Source of the DNA: Desulfobacca acetoxidans
Lineage (GTDB): Bacteria; Desulfobacterota; Desulfobaccia; Desulfobaccales; 0-14-0-80-60-11
Assembly (NCBI GenBank): GCA_020722205.1
Contig: DYLF01000016.1
Location: 1 to 40,757 of the forward strand
DNA length: 40,757 nt
Reading direction: 5' to 3'
The notes beneath the pieces were generated by a model. It was not told the origin of the DNA. It did no database searches and saw only the letters and a program-made list of their open reading frames with translations. Positions 16,995 to 24,874 of the stretch are shown piece by piece; the first letter of the stretch is position 1, and the number at the start of each line of letters is the position of its first letter. The position numbers were made by a program, and so were the translations under genes.

Positions 16995-18239
16995 TCAGAT
17001 CTTCTTCTCGCCGGCGGCGTCGTAAAACAGGTTTTCCGGCTCCCGGCCGGCCAGCAACTGGCGCCAGGCGTCCACCATAAAACCGGCGATGATCTGGTTG
17101 GTCATGATGACCGAGGGGTCGGGCTGGTAGAGACAAGGGTCACGTTGGCGTTCAGAGGGGAGGGTTTGGCGCTGGGCCAGAATGTCATCCAGACCCAGGG
17201 TTTGGGCCGGGCTGAGGCGGCCCCGGGAGGGGTCAAAAACAATGACCTGGCCGGCGCTGACGCCGGTGCCGCCGCTGATCAGGATGGTGTCGGCAGCTTC
17301 ACAGGTTTGGCTCAGGGCCAGGCGGGAGGCAAAATTGTCCACGCAGTCAAAGACGACCTCATAAGGAGAGACATCGGTACCGGTCCGGAAATACTCCACT
17401 CGGGCCTGGGCTTTAAGCCCGAACCATTCCTTAAGGCGGCGGGCCAGAGCCTCGGACTTGGGGGCGCCCACGGCGTCGAAGAATAAGACCTGCCGGTTCA
17501 GATTGGTCACTTCCACCACATCCGGGTCCATAAAGGTGAGGTTGCTGAAGCCGGCGTAGGCCAGCCCCAGACCTACAAAATTGCCCAGGGCGCCGGCGCC
17601 CACCACCAGGATGGGGAGAGAAAGGGGGAGGGGCGGCAGGGCCTCTCTCTCAACCTTGATGAGTTCCTCGGTGACTTTCCCCCCCAGGAGGAGGTTTTTG
17701 GTTTCCTCCAGGGCAAAACCGGCCACAATGATGTCCAGCACCCCGTCGTCGAAGTGCTCGCCGGGAAGGTGGCCGGGAGCGAGCAACTGCGCCAGATCCT
17801 GCCATTCGCGGCCCGGCAGATAGGTGAAGACCTTGAAACCCTGGCGGCCGTGCTCTTCATAACAAAAGCCCCGGATGACGGGACGTTGTTCCATAAAGCC
17901 TTGGTTGAGCAAGAGCTTGTTGGCCAGCCCGTAGCGGCTCAGGTCCACGAGGAGTCGGCAGTCCCGGAACAGGCCGTCCAGGGCCGGGTGGGTGTAGTAG
18001 CCATGCAGGCAGGTGAAACGGTTTTCCGGGTTCAGTTGGCGGGCGGCCGCCAGCAGGCGGGGTTCAAAACGGGGGGCCAACAGGACCAGATGGTTCAGGC
18101 CCAGAGCGGCGGCGGACAAGAGAAAGAGGGAGGCCAGCAGATCATAGTCCCCCACCACGCCGATGCGGGCTTGTGACAATACCTCTTGGTCCCAGCCGGG
18201 GATGCGGAGCTGACGGTCCAATCGGTGGTCGGAGAACAT
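16995..18239 (-). CDS. ThiF/HesA/MoeB-family (E1-like) protein with a degenerate N-terminal copy
   Basis: 414 residues; bacterial ThiF/MoeB proteins have about 250. The C-terminal half (about 205-395) is an intact adenylation domain: LVVGAGALGNFVGLGLAYAG (212-230), acidic DPDVVEVTNLNRQ with Arg249, Lys261 and D298/D301. It should bind ATP and adenylate the C-terminus of a ubiquitin-like sulfur carrier or similar. The N-terminal half begins with RQLRIPGWDQEVLSQARIGV, clearly a ThiF start, but the nucleotide loop is reduced to VVGDYDLL. This inactive-plus-active layout parallels the heterodimer of eukaryotic E1 enzymes. No zinc CxxC pair is present. No ThiS/MoaD-like gene lies beside it. Single-gene transcription unit, divergent from hxlB. 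Confidence 0.85.
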   Translation of the reverse strand: MFSDHRLDRQLRIPGWDQEVLSQARIGVVGDYDLLASLFLLSAAALGLNHLVLLAPRFEPRLLAAARQLNPENRFTCLHGYYTHPALDGLFRDCRLLVDLSRYGLANKLLLNQGFMEQRPVIRGFCYEEHGRQGFKVFTYLPGREWQDLAQLLAPGHLPGEHFDDGVLDIIVAGFALEETKNLLLGGKVTEELIKVEREALPPLPLSLPILVVGAGALGNFVGLGLAYAGFSNLTFMDPDVVEVTNLNRQVLFFDAVGAPKSEALARRLKEWFGLKAQARVEYFRTGTDVSPYEVVFDCVDNFASRLALSQTCEAADTILISGGTGVSAGQVIVFDPSRGRLSPAQTLGLDDILAQRQTLPSERQRDPCLYQPDPSVIMTNQIIAGFMVDAWRQLLAGREPENLFYDAAGEKKI

Positions 18240-18515
18240 CTGTCGGTCCTCAGCCGGAAAGTCGGTGACGCCCTTTCCTCAGGGGCAAAAAAGAGGGTTG
18301 ATAAATACATTATTACCGCTGTCTTAATTAGTATATCATTTTTTTGCTGCCGCTCCGGAAGGGCGGCGCGGGGGGAAGTAAACAAATTTGAGCGAGCGGC
18401 GAAAGAAAGTTGGTCATTTGTTAAAATTTGTGTTAACTTATTTTTAAAATATCCCTAATTATCAGCTGGCTTGGATCCATGCCGGTGTGGACCGAGACCG
18501 GAAGGGAGGAAAGGA

Positions 18516-19130
18516 ATGTGCCTGCCGATGGAAAACCGGGAGGCTTTTTTTTCAGAGTCTCCTGAAGTTGTCACCCTGTCCGAGGCCTTGGAGCGGATGC
18601 TGGGGGAGTTGTCCGGGGTAATTTCCCGGCTGACTCCGGAGATGGCCAAGACCCTGATGACCGAGATCGAGCGGGCGCCGCGCATCTTCGGTTGCGCCAT
18701 GGGGCGCTCCGGTTTCATTCTGCGGGGGTTTCTCATGAGGCTGATGCATTTGGGTCTGACGGTCTATGTGGTGGGGGAGACCATCACCCCACGCATCCAG
18801 CCGGGGGATCTGTTAATTGTCATGTCCGGGTCGGGCGAGACGGCCCAACCCCGGGAGATTCTGCGGCGGGCGAACGTGGTGGGGGCCCGCACCTTGGCCC
18901 TGACGGCCGCCCCTGAGTCCACCATTGGTCGGGAGGCACAGGTGGTCATTCACCTGCCCGGCACCACCAAACTCACTCTGCGTCAAGAACCCGCCTCCGT
19001 GCAGTGTCCGGGCAGCCTTTTTGAACAGGCTTGTTTTCTTTTTTTGGAAGCCGTAGTCCTTCTCTTTTACCAACAACGGTTGGGGCGGGACCGTCAGGTG
19101 ATGCTCTCCCGCCACACCGATCTGGAGTAG
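18516..19130 (+). CDS. hxlB: 6-phospho-3-hexuloisomerase (SIS domain)
   Basis: 204 residues. It interconverts 3-hexulose-6-phosphate and fructose-6-phosphate in the ribulose monophosphate pathway. The SIS domain shows AMGRSGFILRGFLMRLMHLG (sugar-phosphate binding), VVGETITPRIQPGDLLIVMSGSGET and LTAAPESTIGREA; the end VQCPGSLFEQACFLFLEAV is typical of PHI. The ATG at 18516 has GGGAGG six bases upstream. It is followed 35 bases later by the hexulose-phosphate synthase fusion, fixing the assignment. The 276 bases before it are AT-rich, with several TTG..TAAAAT-like elements but no clear promoter. Confidence 0.92.
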   Translation: MCLPMENREAFFSESPEVVTLSEALERMLGELSGVISRLTPEMAKTLMTEIERAPRIFGCAMGRSGFILRGFLMRLMHLGLTVYVVGETITPRIQPGDLLIVMSGSGETAQPREILRRANVVGARTLALTAAPESTIGREAQVVIHLPGTTKLTLRQEPASVQCPGSLFEQACFLFLEAVVLLFYQQRLGRDRQVMLSRHTDLE

Positions 19131-19165
19131 AGGGCAACTGCCGTCAGCAAAAGAGCGGATCAATT

Positions 19166-20455
19166 ATGGCGCCTATCTTACAATTAGCCTTGGACTTTGT
19201 GGATTTGCACCGGGCCCTCCGGGTGGCCGAGTTGGCGGTGCCGGCGGGGGTGGACTGGCTGGAAGCGGGCACTCCCCTCATCAAGAGCGAGGGGCTGGAT
19301 GCGGTGCGGGAACTGAAGCGCCGCTTTCCGGACAAGACCCTCATGGCGGACATGAAGATCATGGATGCGGGGCGGATAGAAGTGGAGTCGGCGGCCAAGG
19401 CGGGGGCCCAGATCATCGATGTCTTAGGGGCGGCCAGCGACGCCACTATTGCGGAGTGCATACAGGCGGGGAAGAACTACGGGGCCAAGATAGTGGTGGA
19501 TCTGATTGCGGTGACCGATCCGGTGAGTCGGGCCCAGCGAGTGGAGGAGTTGGGGGCGGATTATATCACGGTGCACGTGGCCATCGATGACCAGATGCGG
19601 GGGAAAGACCCCTTTGGGGTGCTGGCCGCGGTCAGCCAGGCGGTCAAGGTGCCGGTGGGAGTGGCCGGGGGCATCAACTCCGAAACGGCGGCCCAGGCGG
19701 TGGCCAGCGGGGCGAGCTACGTCATTGTGGGAGGGGCCATCACCAAGGCCAAGGATCCGGCGGCAGCCACCCGCGAGTTGCGTCGGGCTTTGGACGAAGG
19801 GGTGGTGGTGGCCACCACCTTGTTTAAACGAGTAGGGGAAGAACAGATTCGCCAGGTGTTGGAGCAGGTGTCCGCCGCCAATCTGTCAGACGCCCTGCAC
19901 CGGGGCGGGGTCCTGGAGGGATTGCGGCCGTTGTTCAGCGGCATCCGCATGGCGGGCCGAGCCTTGACGGTGCGCACCTATCCGGGGGATTGGGCCAAGC
20001 CGGTGGAAGCCATTGACGTGGCCCAGCCAGGTGATGTCCTGGTCATCGACGCCGGGGGGGTGGGACCGGCTTTGTGGGGGGAACTGGCCACCCACTCGGC
20101 TTTGCAGCGGGGGTTGGCCGGGGTGGTCATTGATGGCGCCGTGAGGGATTCCTACGACATTATCAGACTGAAATTTCCGGCCTTTAGCCGCTTGGTCATG
20201 CCCAACGCCGGGGAGCCGCGTGGCTTCGGAGAAATCGGCGTGCCCATCCGCCTGGGCGGCATCCGGGTGGAAACGGGAGACTGGGTCCTGGGCGATGACG
20301 ACGGCGTCACGGTGCTGCCCCAGCGCCAGGCGGTGGAATACGCCAACCGGGCCATGGACGTCCTGGAAAAGGAAAACCGCATCCGGGAGGAGATCAAGGA
20401 AGGGCGCACCCTGGCAACGGTGACCGACCTGCTCCGCTGGGAGAAAAAGGTCTGA
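19166..20455 (+). CDS. hxlA: 3-hexulose-6-phosphate synthase fused to an RraA-like domain
   Basis: 429 residues. Residues 1-210 are a TIM-barrel hexulose-phosphate synthase of the OMP-decarboxylase superfamily (LALDFVDL, LEAGTPLIKSEG, MADMKIMDAG, YITVHVAID, VAGGINSETA). Residues about 225-415 are an RraA/HMG-aldolase domain: ANLSDALHRGG, then AQPGDVLVIDAGGVGPALWGE, GVVIDGAVRDS and the closing GDDDGVTVLP. HPS condenses formaldehyde with ribulose-5-phosphate or works backwards to supply pentose. This fusion is a known family in archaea and some bacteria (annotated as bifunctional HPS/ribonuclease regulator), but what the RraA part does is unresolved; it could be an aldolase. The ATG at 19166 follows a weak AAGAG site. 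Convergent with the Cys-rich gene, ending four bases from it. Confidence 0.92.
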   Translation: MAPILQLALDFVDLHRALRVAELAVPAGVDWLEAGTPLIKSEGLDAVRELKRRFPDKTLMADMKIMDAGRIEVESAAKAGAQIIDVLGAASDATIAECIQAGKNYGAKIVVDLIAVTDPVSRAQRVEELGADYITVHVAIDDQMRGKDPFGVLAAVSQAVKVPVGVAGGINSETAAQAVASGASYVIVGGAITKAKDPAAATRELRRALDEGVVVATTLFKRVGEEQIRQVLEQVSAANLSDALHRGGVLEGLRPLFSGIRMAGRALTVRTYPGDWAKPVEAIDVAQPGDVLVIDAGGVGPALWGELATHSALQRGLAGVVIDGAVRDSYDIIRLKFPAFSRLVMPNAGEPRGFGEIGVPIRLGGIRVETGDWVLGDDDGVTVLPQRQAVEYANRAMDVLEKENRIREEIKEGRTLATVTDLLRWEKKV

Positions 20456-20459
20456 GTAA

Positions 20460-20663
20460 TCAGGGCGAGGCCGAATTTTCCCGGCAGCGCCGGCGGGCTT
20501 CCCGGCGGCACAGCTCCCAGATCAGACAAGAGGGACGGTACTTGCAGTATTCACAAGGATCAGTGCAGGCCCGACACTCGTCCAAACACTCCCGGCAGTA
20601 CCAATATGCCATCTTCTGGCATTGCACATATCCCGGCCTAGTCGGATGAAAACGACATTCCAT
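20460..20663 (-). CDS. Cysteine-rich mini-protein, probable zinc or metal binding
   Basis: 67 residues with 11 cysteines. The order is MECRFHPTRPGYVQC, YWYCRECLDECRACTDP, CEYCKYRPSCLIWELC, then a basic end. The CxxH-like opening with a later CxxC series resembles B-box or related zinc ribbons. It is cytoplasmic with no signal. The ATG at 20663 is chosen because the longer upstream frame has no family-like sequence and crosses the promoter region of mscS. Weak ribosome site. It is divergent from the MscS gene and convergent with hxlA. I do not know the role; alternatives are a small regulator or iron-sulfur scaffold. Confidence 0.65.
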   Translation of the reverse strand: MECRFHPTRPGYVQCQKMAYWYCRECLDECRACTDPCEYCKYRPSCLIWELCRREARRRCRENSASP

Positions 20664-20673
20664 AGCTGATATC

Positions 20674-20755
20674 TTACCAGAAATTTCCCCGCAATTGTTT
20701 CGGAAAAATCCGCCTAAGAATATAAAAGTGTTTTTGCCGGCGGCTGCTATCCCTC
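20674..20755 (+). repeat. Duplicated noncoding element, copy A (upstream of mscS)
   Basis: About 82 bases closely similar to copy B at 23626-23705. Both open with TTACCAGAAATTTCCCC, share GGAAAAA then CCGC, and close with GGCGGCTG followed by TATCCCTC. Both contain TTTCC and GGAAA exactly 13 bases apart, suggesting a protein site or RNA stem. Copy A ends 98 bases before the TTG start of the MscS gene; a seven-pair hairpin (20774-20790, CCCATTTG/AAGTGGG with one G-T) lies between. Function unknown. Confidence 0.6.
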
Positions 20756-20853
20756 CGGTCGGGGCCGGCAGACCCATTTGACAAGTGGGCCTGAGATGGG
20801 TAAGGTTCTTGAAAGGTTTGTTTTCCTGACCGGCAGGGAAGGAGGATGTCAGA

Positions 20854-23460
20854 TTGCTTGGCATAACCCAGCGTAATCCAGGGTTTTTGTTGATTTGCGG
20901 TTTTATCCTCATGGTCTTCTGGTGCCTGGGGACGACCTTAGCGGCGGCTCAGAAGGACAAAACTCCGCTCTCCCCATCTTTGGACCAGGTGCTGGCGGAA
21001 GGGGCCGCCACCCTGGAAAAGGATATCGCCGCGGTCAGGTCTAAAGCCGAGGCTACCCAACTGCGGCTGAAACAGGCCCAAGAAAGTTTGCAACAACTCA
21101 GGACCCAGGTGGCCAACCTCAAGGCCTTGCAGGCCGTGGGGGAATTGCAGCTCAAGGCGGCCCAGGAAGCCCTGGCCGACTTTTCCCAGCGGGAAGACCG
21201 GGTGGCGGCGCAGATCAAAGAGGTGGAGGAAGACCGGCAGCAACTGGCCAAAGAAGCCGACGAGCGCGCCAAGGCCTTCACCGGCCTCCAGCAGCAGGTG
21301 GAGCGCCTCAAGGCTTCCCGGCATTCGACCTGGCAGGCGACGAAATTTCGCCAGGCCTGGGAGCGGCATCAGCAGCTGGCCAAGCAGTATCAAGCCGCGG
21401 CCGGCCAATTCCTCACGGGTCAGGATGAGGTCAGGCGGGTGCTGACGCAGGAGCGCCAGGTTCTCCGCGAGGTCGCGGCTGAACTCAAAATTTACGTGGA
21501 GGCGGGCTGGAAGGGAGAGTTGCTGAAGCGCCAGACCGCCTGGTCCCTGTGGCAGAACGTCAAGCAGACCTGGAAGTCCCTGCTGGCGATGCCGGAACGG
21601 CTGAGGGGCTATCTCGCCGACCCTCTGCTCCGCCAGAAAGCGGCGGCCACCCTGAGAGCCAACTGGGCCCCGGTCCTGGGCCTGTTGGCCCTGTTTTTGC
21701 TGGTAGCCCTGACGGCCCCCCGGGTGGGCCGCGCAGCCCTGCCCAGGCTGCAACGCTGGCAGAGGGAAAGCGCGGCATTGGGCGGCAAGGTGATCTTCAG
21801 CGCCGGGGAGCTCATCGTCAGCCACCTGTTCGGGGTCAGTTTTGCGGCCTGGCTGGCTCTGTCGGTCTGGACATTGGGCTGGTGGCAGACTCAGTTGGGC
21901 AAACTCCTGCTCCTCGGCGTCCTGGTCTGGGTGGGGCTGCGCCTGGGTCTGAGGTTGGTTCAGGGCATGTTCGCCGGCCAGGACCTGGGTGGCATCCTCC
22001 CCCTGGATGAGCGCACCGCCCGCTTCTACCGCCGCCACCTTAAGCTCTTGCTGGTCTATGTGCTGGTGTTCGGCGTTTTCGGGCTCAGCCTCTTTAAGCG
22101 CCTGGGGCTGGAGGCCGCCAGTCAGGACATGCTGGGGGAGGTCCTCCAGGTGGGCTTTATGGTCTGGCTCCTGTGGCTCTTGCGCCGGCAATATTTTGAC
22201 GCCCTGCGAACCGAGCTGCCCGGGCCGGCCTGGGTCAGGGAGCGGGGGTTCTACGCGGCCCTGCGGATCGTGCTGCTCATGGTCCTGGGGGCGACGGTCA
22301 TCACCGGCCTTTTAGGGTTCCACTACCTGTCCGCCGCCATCGCCGCAGGCGCCACTCTCCTGGGGGTGGTGGTGGTCCTTTTCTGGGTGATGTGGCACAG
22401 CGCCCGGGCCTTATTGGAGTACGCCCTGCGGCAACGGAGCGATCGGGTCGCCAAGGGAGCCAGGAAACAGGAGGAACTCCTCAAGAACTATTACCTGGCC
22501 CTCATGAAGGTGGCAGTCACCATGCTGGTGGCCGGGGTAACGCTTTTCGGCTTGAATCTTTGGGGTATTCCTCTCAGTTCGTTGGCCTGGTTTTTTCAGG
22601 GTCTCGCTTGGGGTCCGCGGTTGGGGCCCTTTCATCTAAGCCTGGCGAATCTGGGGTTGGCGGTCCTCACCCTCTATGTGGGACGCTGGCTATCCGGCTT
22701 TCTGCGCACCTGGCTGGCGGCGCGCTTTTACCGCCGGGCCCGCTGGGACGAGAGTCTGCGCTACACCTTCTCCAGCATCCTGCATTATTTCATCCAGGCG
22801 GTGGCCATCGTCGCGGCGCTGGGCTACCTCGGAGTTTCCTTCGGTGATTTGGCCATTATCGCCGGCGGCCTGGGGATAGGCATCGGCTTTGGCCTGCAAA
22901 ATATCGTGAACAACTTCATCAGCGGCCTTATCCTTTTGTTTGAGCGGCCCATCAAGGTGGGGGACATGCTGGTCATCGACGGCCAGTGGGGCCTGGTTAA
23001 GGAGATCCGGGTGCGCAGCACCATTTTCCAGACCTTTGACCGCTCGGTCATCATCATCCCCAACTCCGAGTTGGTTTCCAATAAGATCCTCAACTGGACT
23101 CATTATGGCCCGGGCCTCAACCGGCTCACTCTCAAAGTCGGGGTGTCCTATGGTGCGGATGTGCGTCAGGTAACCAGAATCCTGGATGAGGTCTGCCGGG
23201 CCAACCCCCGGGTGGCGCCCGAACCGCCGCCCCAGATTTTCTTTGAGGCCTATGGGGACAGTTCCTTAAACTTCAACATCTGGGTCTACCTGCACAGCCC
23301 CAGCGACCGCATCCCGGCCACCCACGAGTTGAACAGCGCCATTTTTGAGATCTTTCAAGCCCGAGGGATCGAATTTCCTTACCCGCAGATGGACTTACAT
23401 ATCAAGGAGCTGCCGTCTGGGGCAGGCCTGCCTTCCTTGACGTCGGCGGGCGAAGCCTGA
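20854..23460 (+). CDS. Large MscS-family mechanosensitive channel with periplasmic coiled coil
   Basis: 868 residues, of the long MscK/YbdG-like class. N-terminal signal/anchor (LLICGFILMVFWCLG), then a periplasmic coiled-coil region (about 45-215, rich in Glu, Gln, Ala), then a series of membrane spans from about 270, and the conserved pore and beta domain near 660-850: FGDLAIIAGGLGIGIGFGLQ (pore helix), NNFISGLILLFERPIKVGD, IVGxV-like LVKEIRVRSTIFQTFD and IPNSELVSNKILNWT. It releases solutes on hypo-osmotic shock. The start is TTG with AAGGAGG eight bases upstream; the next in-frame ATG is 19 codons on and would lose most of the signal. Two GC hairpins follow the gene, one at 23570-23585 with TTT after it, which may end transcription. 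Confidence 0.93.
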   Translation: MLGITQRNPGFLLICGFILMVFWCLGTTLAAAQKDKTPLSPSLDQVLAEGAATLEKDIAAVRSKAEATQLRLKQAQESLQQLRTQVANLKALQAVGELQLKAAQEALADFSQREDRVAAQIKEVEEDRQQLAKEADERAKAFTGLQQQVERLKASRHSTWQATKFRQAWERHQQLAKQYQAAAGQFLTGQDEVRRVLTQERQVLREVAAELKIYVEAGWKGELLKRQTAWSLWQNVKQTWKSLLAMPERLRGYLADPLLRQKAAATLRANWAPVLGLLALFLLVALTAPRVGRAALPRLQRWQRESAALGGKVIFSAGELIVSHLFGVSFAAWLALSVWTLGWWQTQLGKLLLLGVLVWVGLRLGLRLVQGMFAGQDLGGILPLDERTARFYRRHLKLLLVYVLVFGVFGLSLFKRLGLEAASQDMLGEVLQVGFMVWLLWLLRRQYFDALRTELPGPAWVRERGFYAALRIVLLMVLGATVITGLLGFHYLSAAIAAGATLLGVVVVLFWVMWHSARALLEYALRQRSDRVAKGARKQEELLKNYYLALMKVAVTMLVAGVTLFGLNLWGIPLSSLAWFFQGLAWGPRLGPFHLSLANLGLAVLTLYVGRWLSGFLRTWLAARFYRRARWDESLRYTFSSILHYFIQAVAIVAALGYLGVSFGDLAIIAGGLGIGIGFGLQNIVNNFISGLILLFERPIKVGDMLVIDGQWGLVKEIRVRSTIFQTFDRSVIIIPNSELVSNKILNWTHYGPGLNRLTLKVGVSYGADVRQVTRILDEVCRANPRVAPEPPPQIFFEAYGDSSLNFNIWVYLHSPSDRIPATHELNSAIFEIFQARGIEFPYPQMDLHIKELPSGAGLPSLTSAGEA

Positions 23461-23569
23461 ACCCGGAACTTCCCCCCAGCCTGCGCCGGCAAGCCGCAGC
23501 CCGCCTGAGCGAAGCCCGGCCCGGCAGGAAGACGTGCTGGTCTTTGGCCGGTTTTCACCGGCGCCGGGC

Positions 23570-23588
23570 GGCCCGCAGCCGGGCCTTT
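23570..23588 (+). terminator. Possible terminator after mscS
   Basis: GGCCCG (23570-23575), loop CAGC, CGGGCC (23580-23585), then TTT. A second hairpin CCGCC/GGCGG follows. The T-run is short, so efficiency is uncertain. Confidence 0.4.
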
Positions 23589-23625
23589 CCCCGCCTTTGG
23601 GCGGTGGTGGAGAAAAGCGGTCAAA

Positions 23626-23705
23626 TTACCAGAAATTTCCCCCCGCTGGTCTAGGAAAAACCCGCATAAAAATTTGATGTGTTTTCCTGGCGGCTGGTAT
23701 CCCTC
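23626..23705 (+). repeat. Duplicated noncoding element, copy B (upstream of small membrane protein)
   Basis: About 80 bases matching copy A at 20674-20755, with the same TTTCC-N13-GGAAA spacing and the same end GGCGGCTG..TATCCCTC. It ends 34 bases before the ATG at 23740. Because each copy precedes a membrane-protein gene on the same strand, it is most simply a shared promoter/operator or leader element that was duplicated together with regulation. Confidence 0.6.
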
Positions 23706-23739
23706 TTGCAGAAGAATAAATCAGAAAGGAGGGAGAAAG

Positions 23740-23901
23740 ATGCTGACCACGGGCTTCTTTTGGTTTCTGCTGGCCGGCGAATTGGCGGCCATTATCTTTT
23801 TGGTGCTAGGGATAACGAGCAAAATCAAGGTGATCCGGCGATTTGGCCAGGGGCACCAGGAAGAGCCGGTTGTTCAAGGTTATGAACAAAATGTCCAATA
23901 A
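23740..23901 (+). CDS. Small single-span membrane protein
   Basis: 53 residues. One membrane helix (WFLLAGELAAIIFLVLGITS) then a basic, polar cytoplasmic tail (KIKVIRRFGQGHQEEPVVQG). Excellent ribosome site AAGGAGGG six bases before the ATG. No known family recognised. It shares the upstream 80-base element with mscS, so both may respond to the same envelope or osmotic signal. Confidence 0.7.
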   Translation: MLTTGFFWFLLAGELAAIIFLVLGITSKIKVIRRFGQGHQEEPVVQGYEQNVQ

Positions 23902-24042
23902 ATGTTTCAAGAAATAAACTTTCCTGCCAAGGGCAGCGGGAGAAGGCGGTGAGGCGGGATGAGGGCAAGTGATCAGGTTTACCCGCCTAGTCTGAGTGAT
24001 GCGCCGGCTAAGGCTTCTGGTGGACAAGGAGGCGGTCAGTTG

Positions 24043-24069
24043 CCGGGACAGGACTGCCGCCTGTCCCGG
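24043..24069. repeat. Perfect 10-base-pair hairpin in the 23902-24263 intergenic stretch
   Basis: CCGGGACAGG (24043-24052) and CCTGTCCCGG (24060-24069) with a seven-base loop. No T-run follows on either strand. It is the only clear structure in this 362-base stretch apart from TATAAT at 24170-24175 (without a good -35) and TTGACA at 24205-24210 (without a good -10). Confidence 0.5.
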
Positions 24070-24263
24070 TAGTGGAGAGGCGCTGATTTTGCCCAGCAGG
24101 TGGGGAGGAGGGTAGGAAGAGTGCGGACGCACTTGAAAGTATTTGGATTAACCATAAATATCAATAAGATATAATAATGGGCTACAGGGCGGCATATTAT
24201 CCGGTTGACAGGGGATTTTGGTACTTTTCTTGCAGTTTAGAGATGAGAGGGAGGTATGGGGGC

Positions 24264-24377
24264 ATGATAACTTCTCTTCTGGGGTGGATTTGGCGCATCT
24301 GTTGGATCAGCGCGGTGATTCTGTTGGTGGTGATGTTGGTGCGCAAGATCAAAGGCCGTTTGGAAAGAGTGCCTTAG
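24264..24377 (+). CDS. Possible 37-residue membrane mini-protein
   Basis: 37 residues with a single hydrophobic helix (WIWRICWISAVILLVVMLV) and a basic tail KIKGRLERVP, the same shape as the 53-residue protein at 23740. GGGAGG lies nine bases before the ATG at 24264; an in-frame ATG at 24243 is possible. Short length makes it uncertain. Confidence 0.45.
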   Translation: MITSLLGWIWRICWISAVILLVVMLVRKIKGRLERVP

Positions 24378-24496
24378 AGGCCGTTAGGTGCCAGCACCGG
24401 GTGCTGTTGGGCCGCCGCGTTGGTCGGTGGGCGCAATGGGGCAGACGCCGGCGTGACGGCCGCGGCAGGGAGAGGAGAGCTGTGGAGGAAGCAGGC

Positions 24497-24718
24497 ATGA
24501 ATCAGATGGCAGCGCTGGAGGAGGTCAGAAACCGGATGCCTTCCGGGGTTCTGGTTATAGGGCACAGTGAGGATGGCGGGGGGTGGTTGGTGATCAAATC
24601 CGGGGAGCAGGTGTTGGCTCAGGTAGTCTTGCCCCGTTCTCAGAAGGACCAACTGGGCTACGAGTTGATTTTGGGGAACAAGTTCGGCAGCGGGGTGCTG
24701 CCGGTCACTTTGTTGTAG
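24497..24718 (+). CDS. Small protein of unknown function
   Basis: 73 residues, start ATG with GGAGGAA six bases upstream. Soluble, mostly beta-like: SGVLVIGHSEDGGGWLVIK, then VLAQVVLPRSQKDQLGYELI and GSGVLPVTLL. No signal peptide or metal motif. The same reading frame is open further upstream to 24218, but that part overlaps the 37-residue membrane ORF and has no ribosome site. Function unknown. Confidence 0.55.
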   Translation: MNQMAALEEVRNRMPSGVLVIGHSEDGGGWLVIKSGEQVLAQVVLPRSQKDQLGYELILGNKFGSGVLPVTLL

Positions 24719-24825
24719 GCCGGCGGCGACAGACTTTGAGTCTTACCCTAACTGGGCGAGGGGCCAATTTCCTTCCAGCCGGTACTTCTTTTGCGGGTTG
24801 GCGCATCAAGTGCCGGCTGAGGGGA

Positions 24826-24851
24826 CGTTCGGCAGCTTGGGCTGCCGAACG
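24826..24851. terminator. Strong hairpin between convergent genes (24497 gene and folD)
   Basis: CGTTCGGCAGC (24826-24836), loop TTGG, GCTGCCGAACG (24841-24851): a perfect 11-base-pair stem. No T-run on either strand, but its place between two converging genes fits a bidirectional terminator or processing hairpin. Confidence 0.5.
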
Positions 24852-24874
24852 CCTTGCTGCGGATTCAACCTACC

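Noticed and set aside
24218-24496. Upstream extension of the 73-residue gene to a 166-residue protein
   Set aside because: The added part has no ribosome site or fold and overlaps another small ORF; the ATG at 24497 has a strong site.
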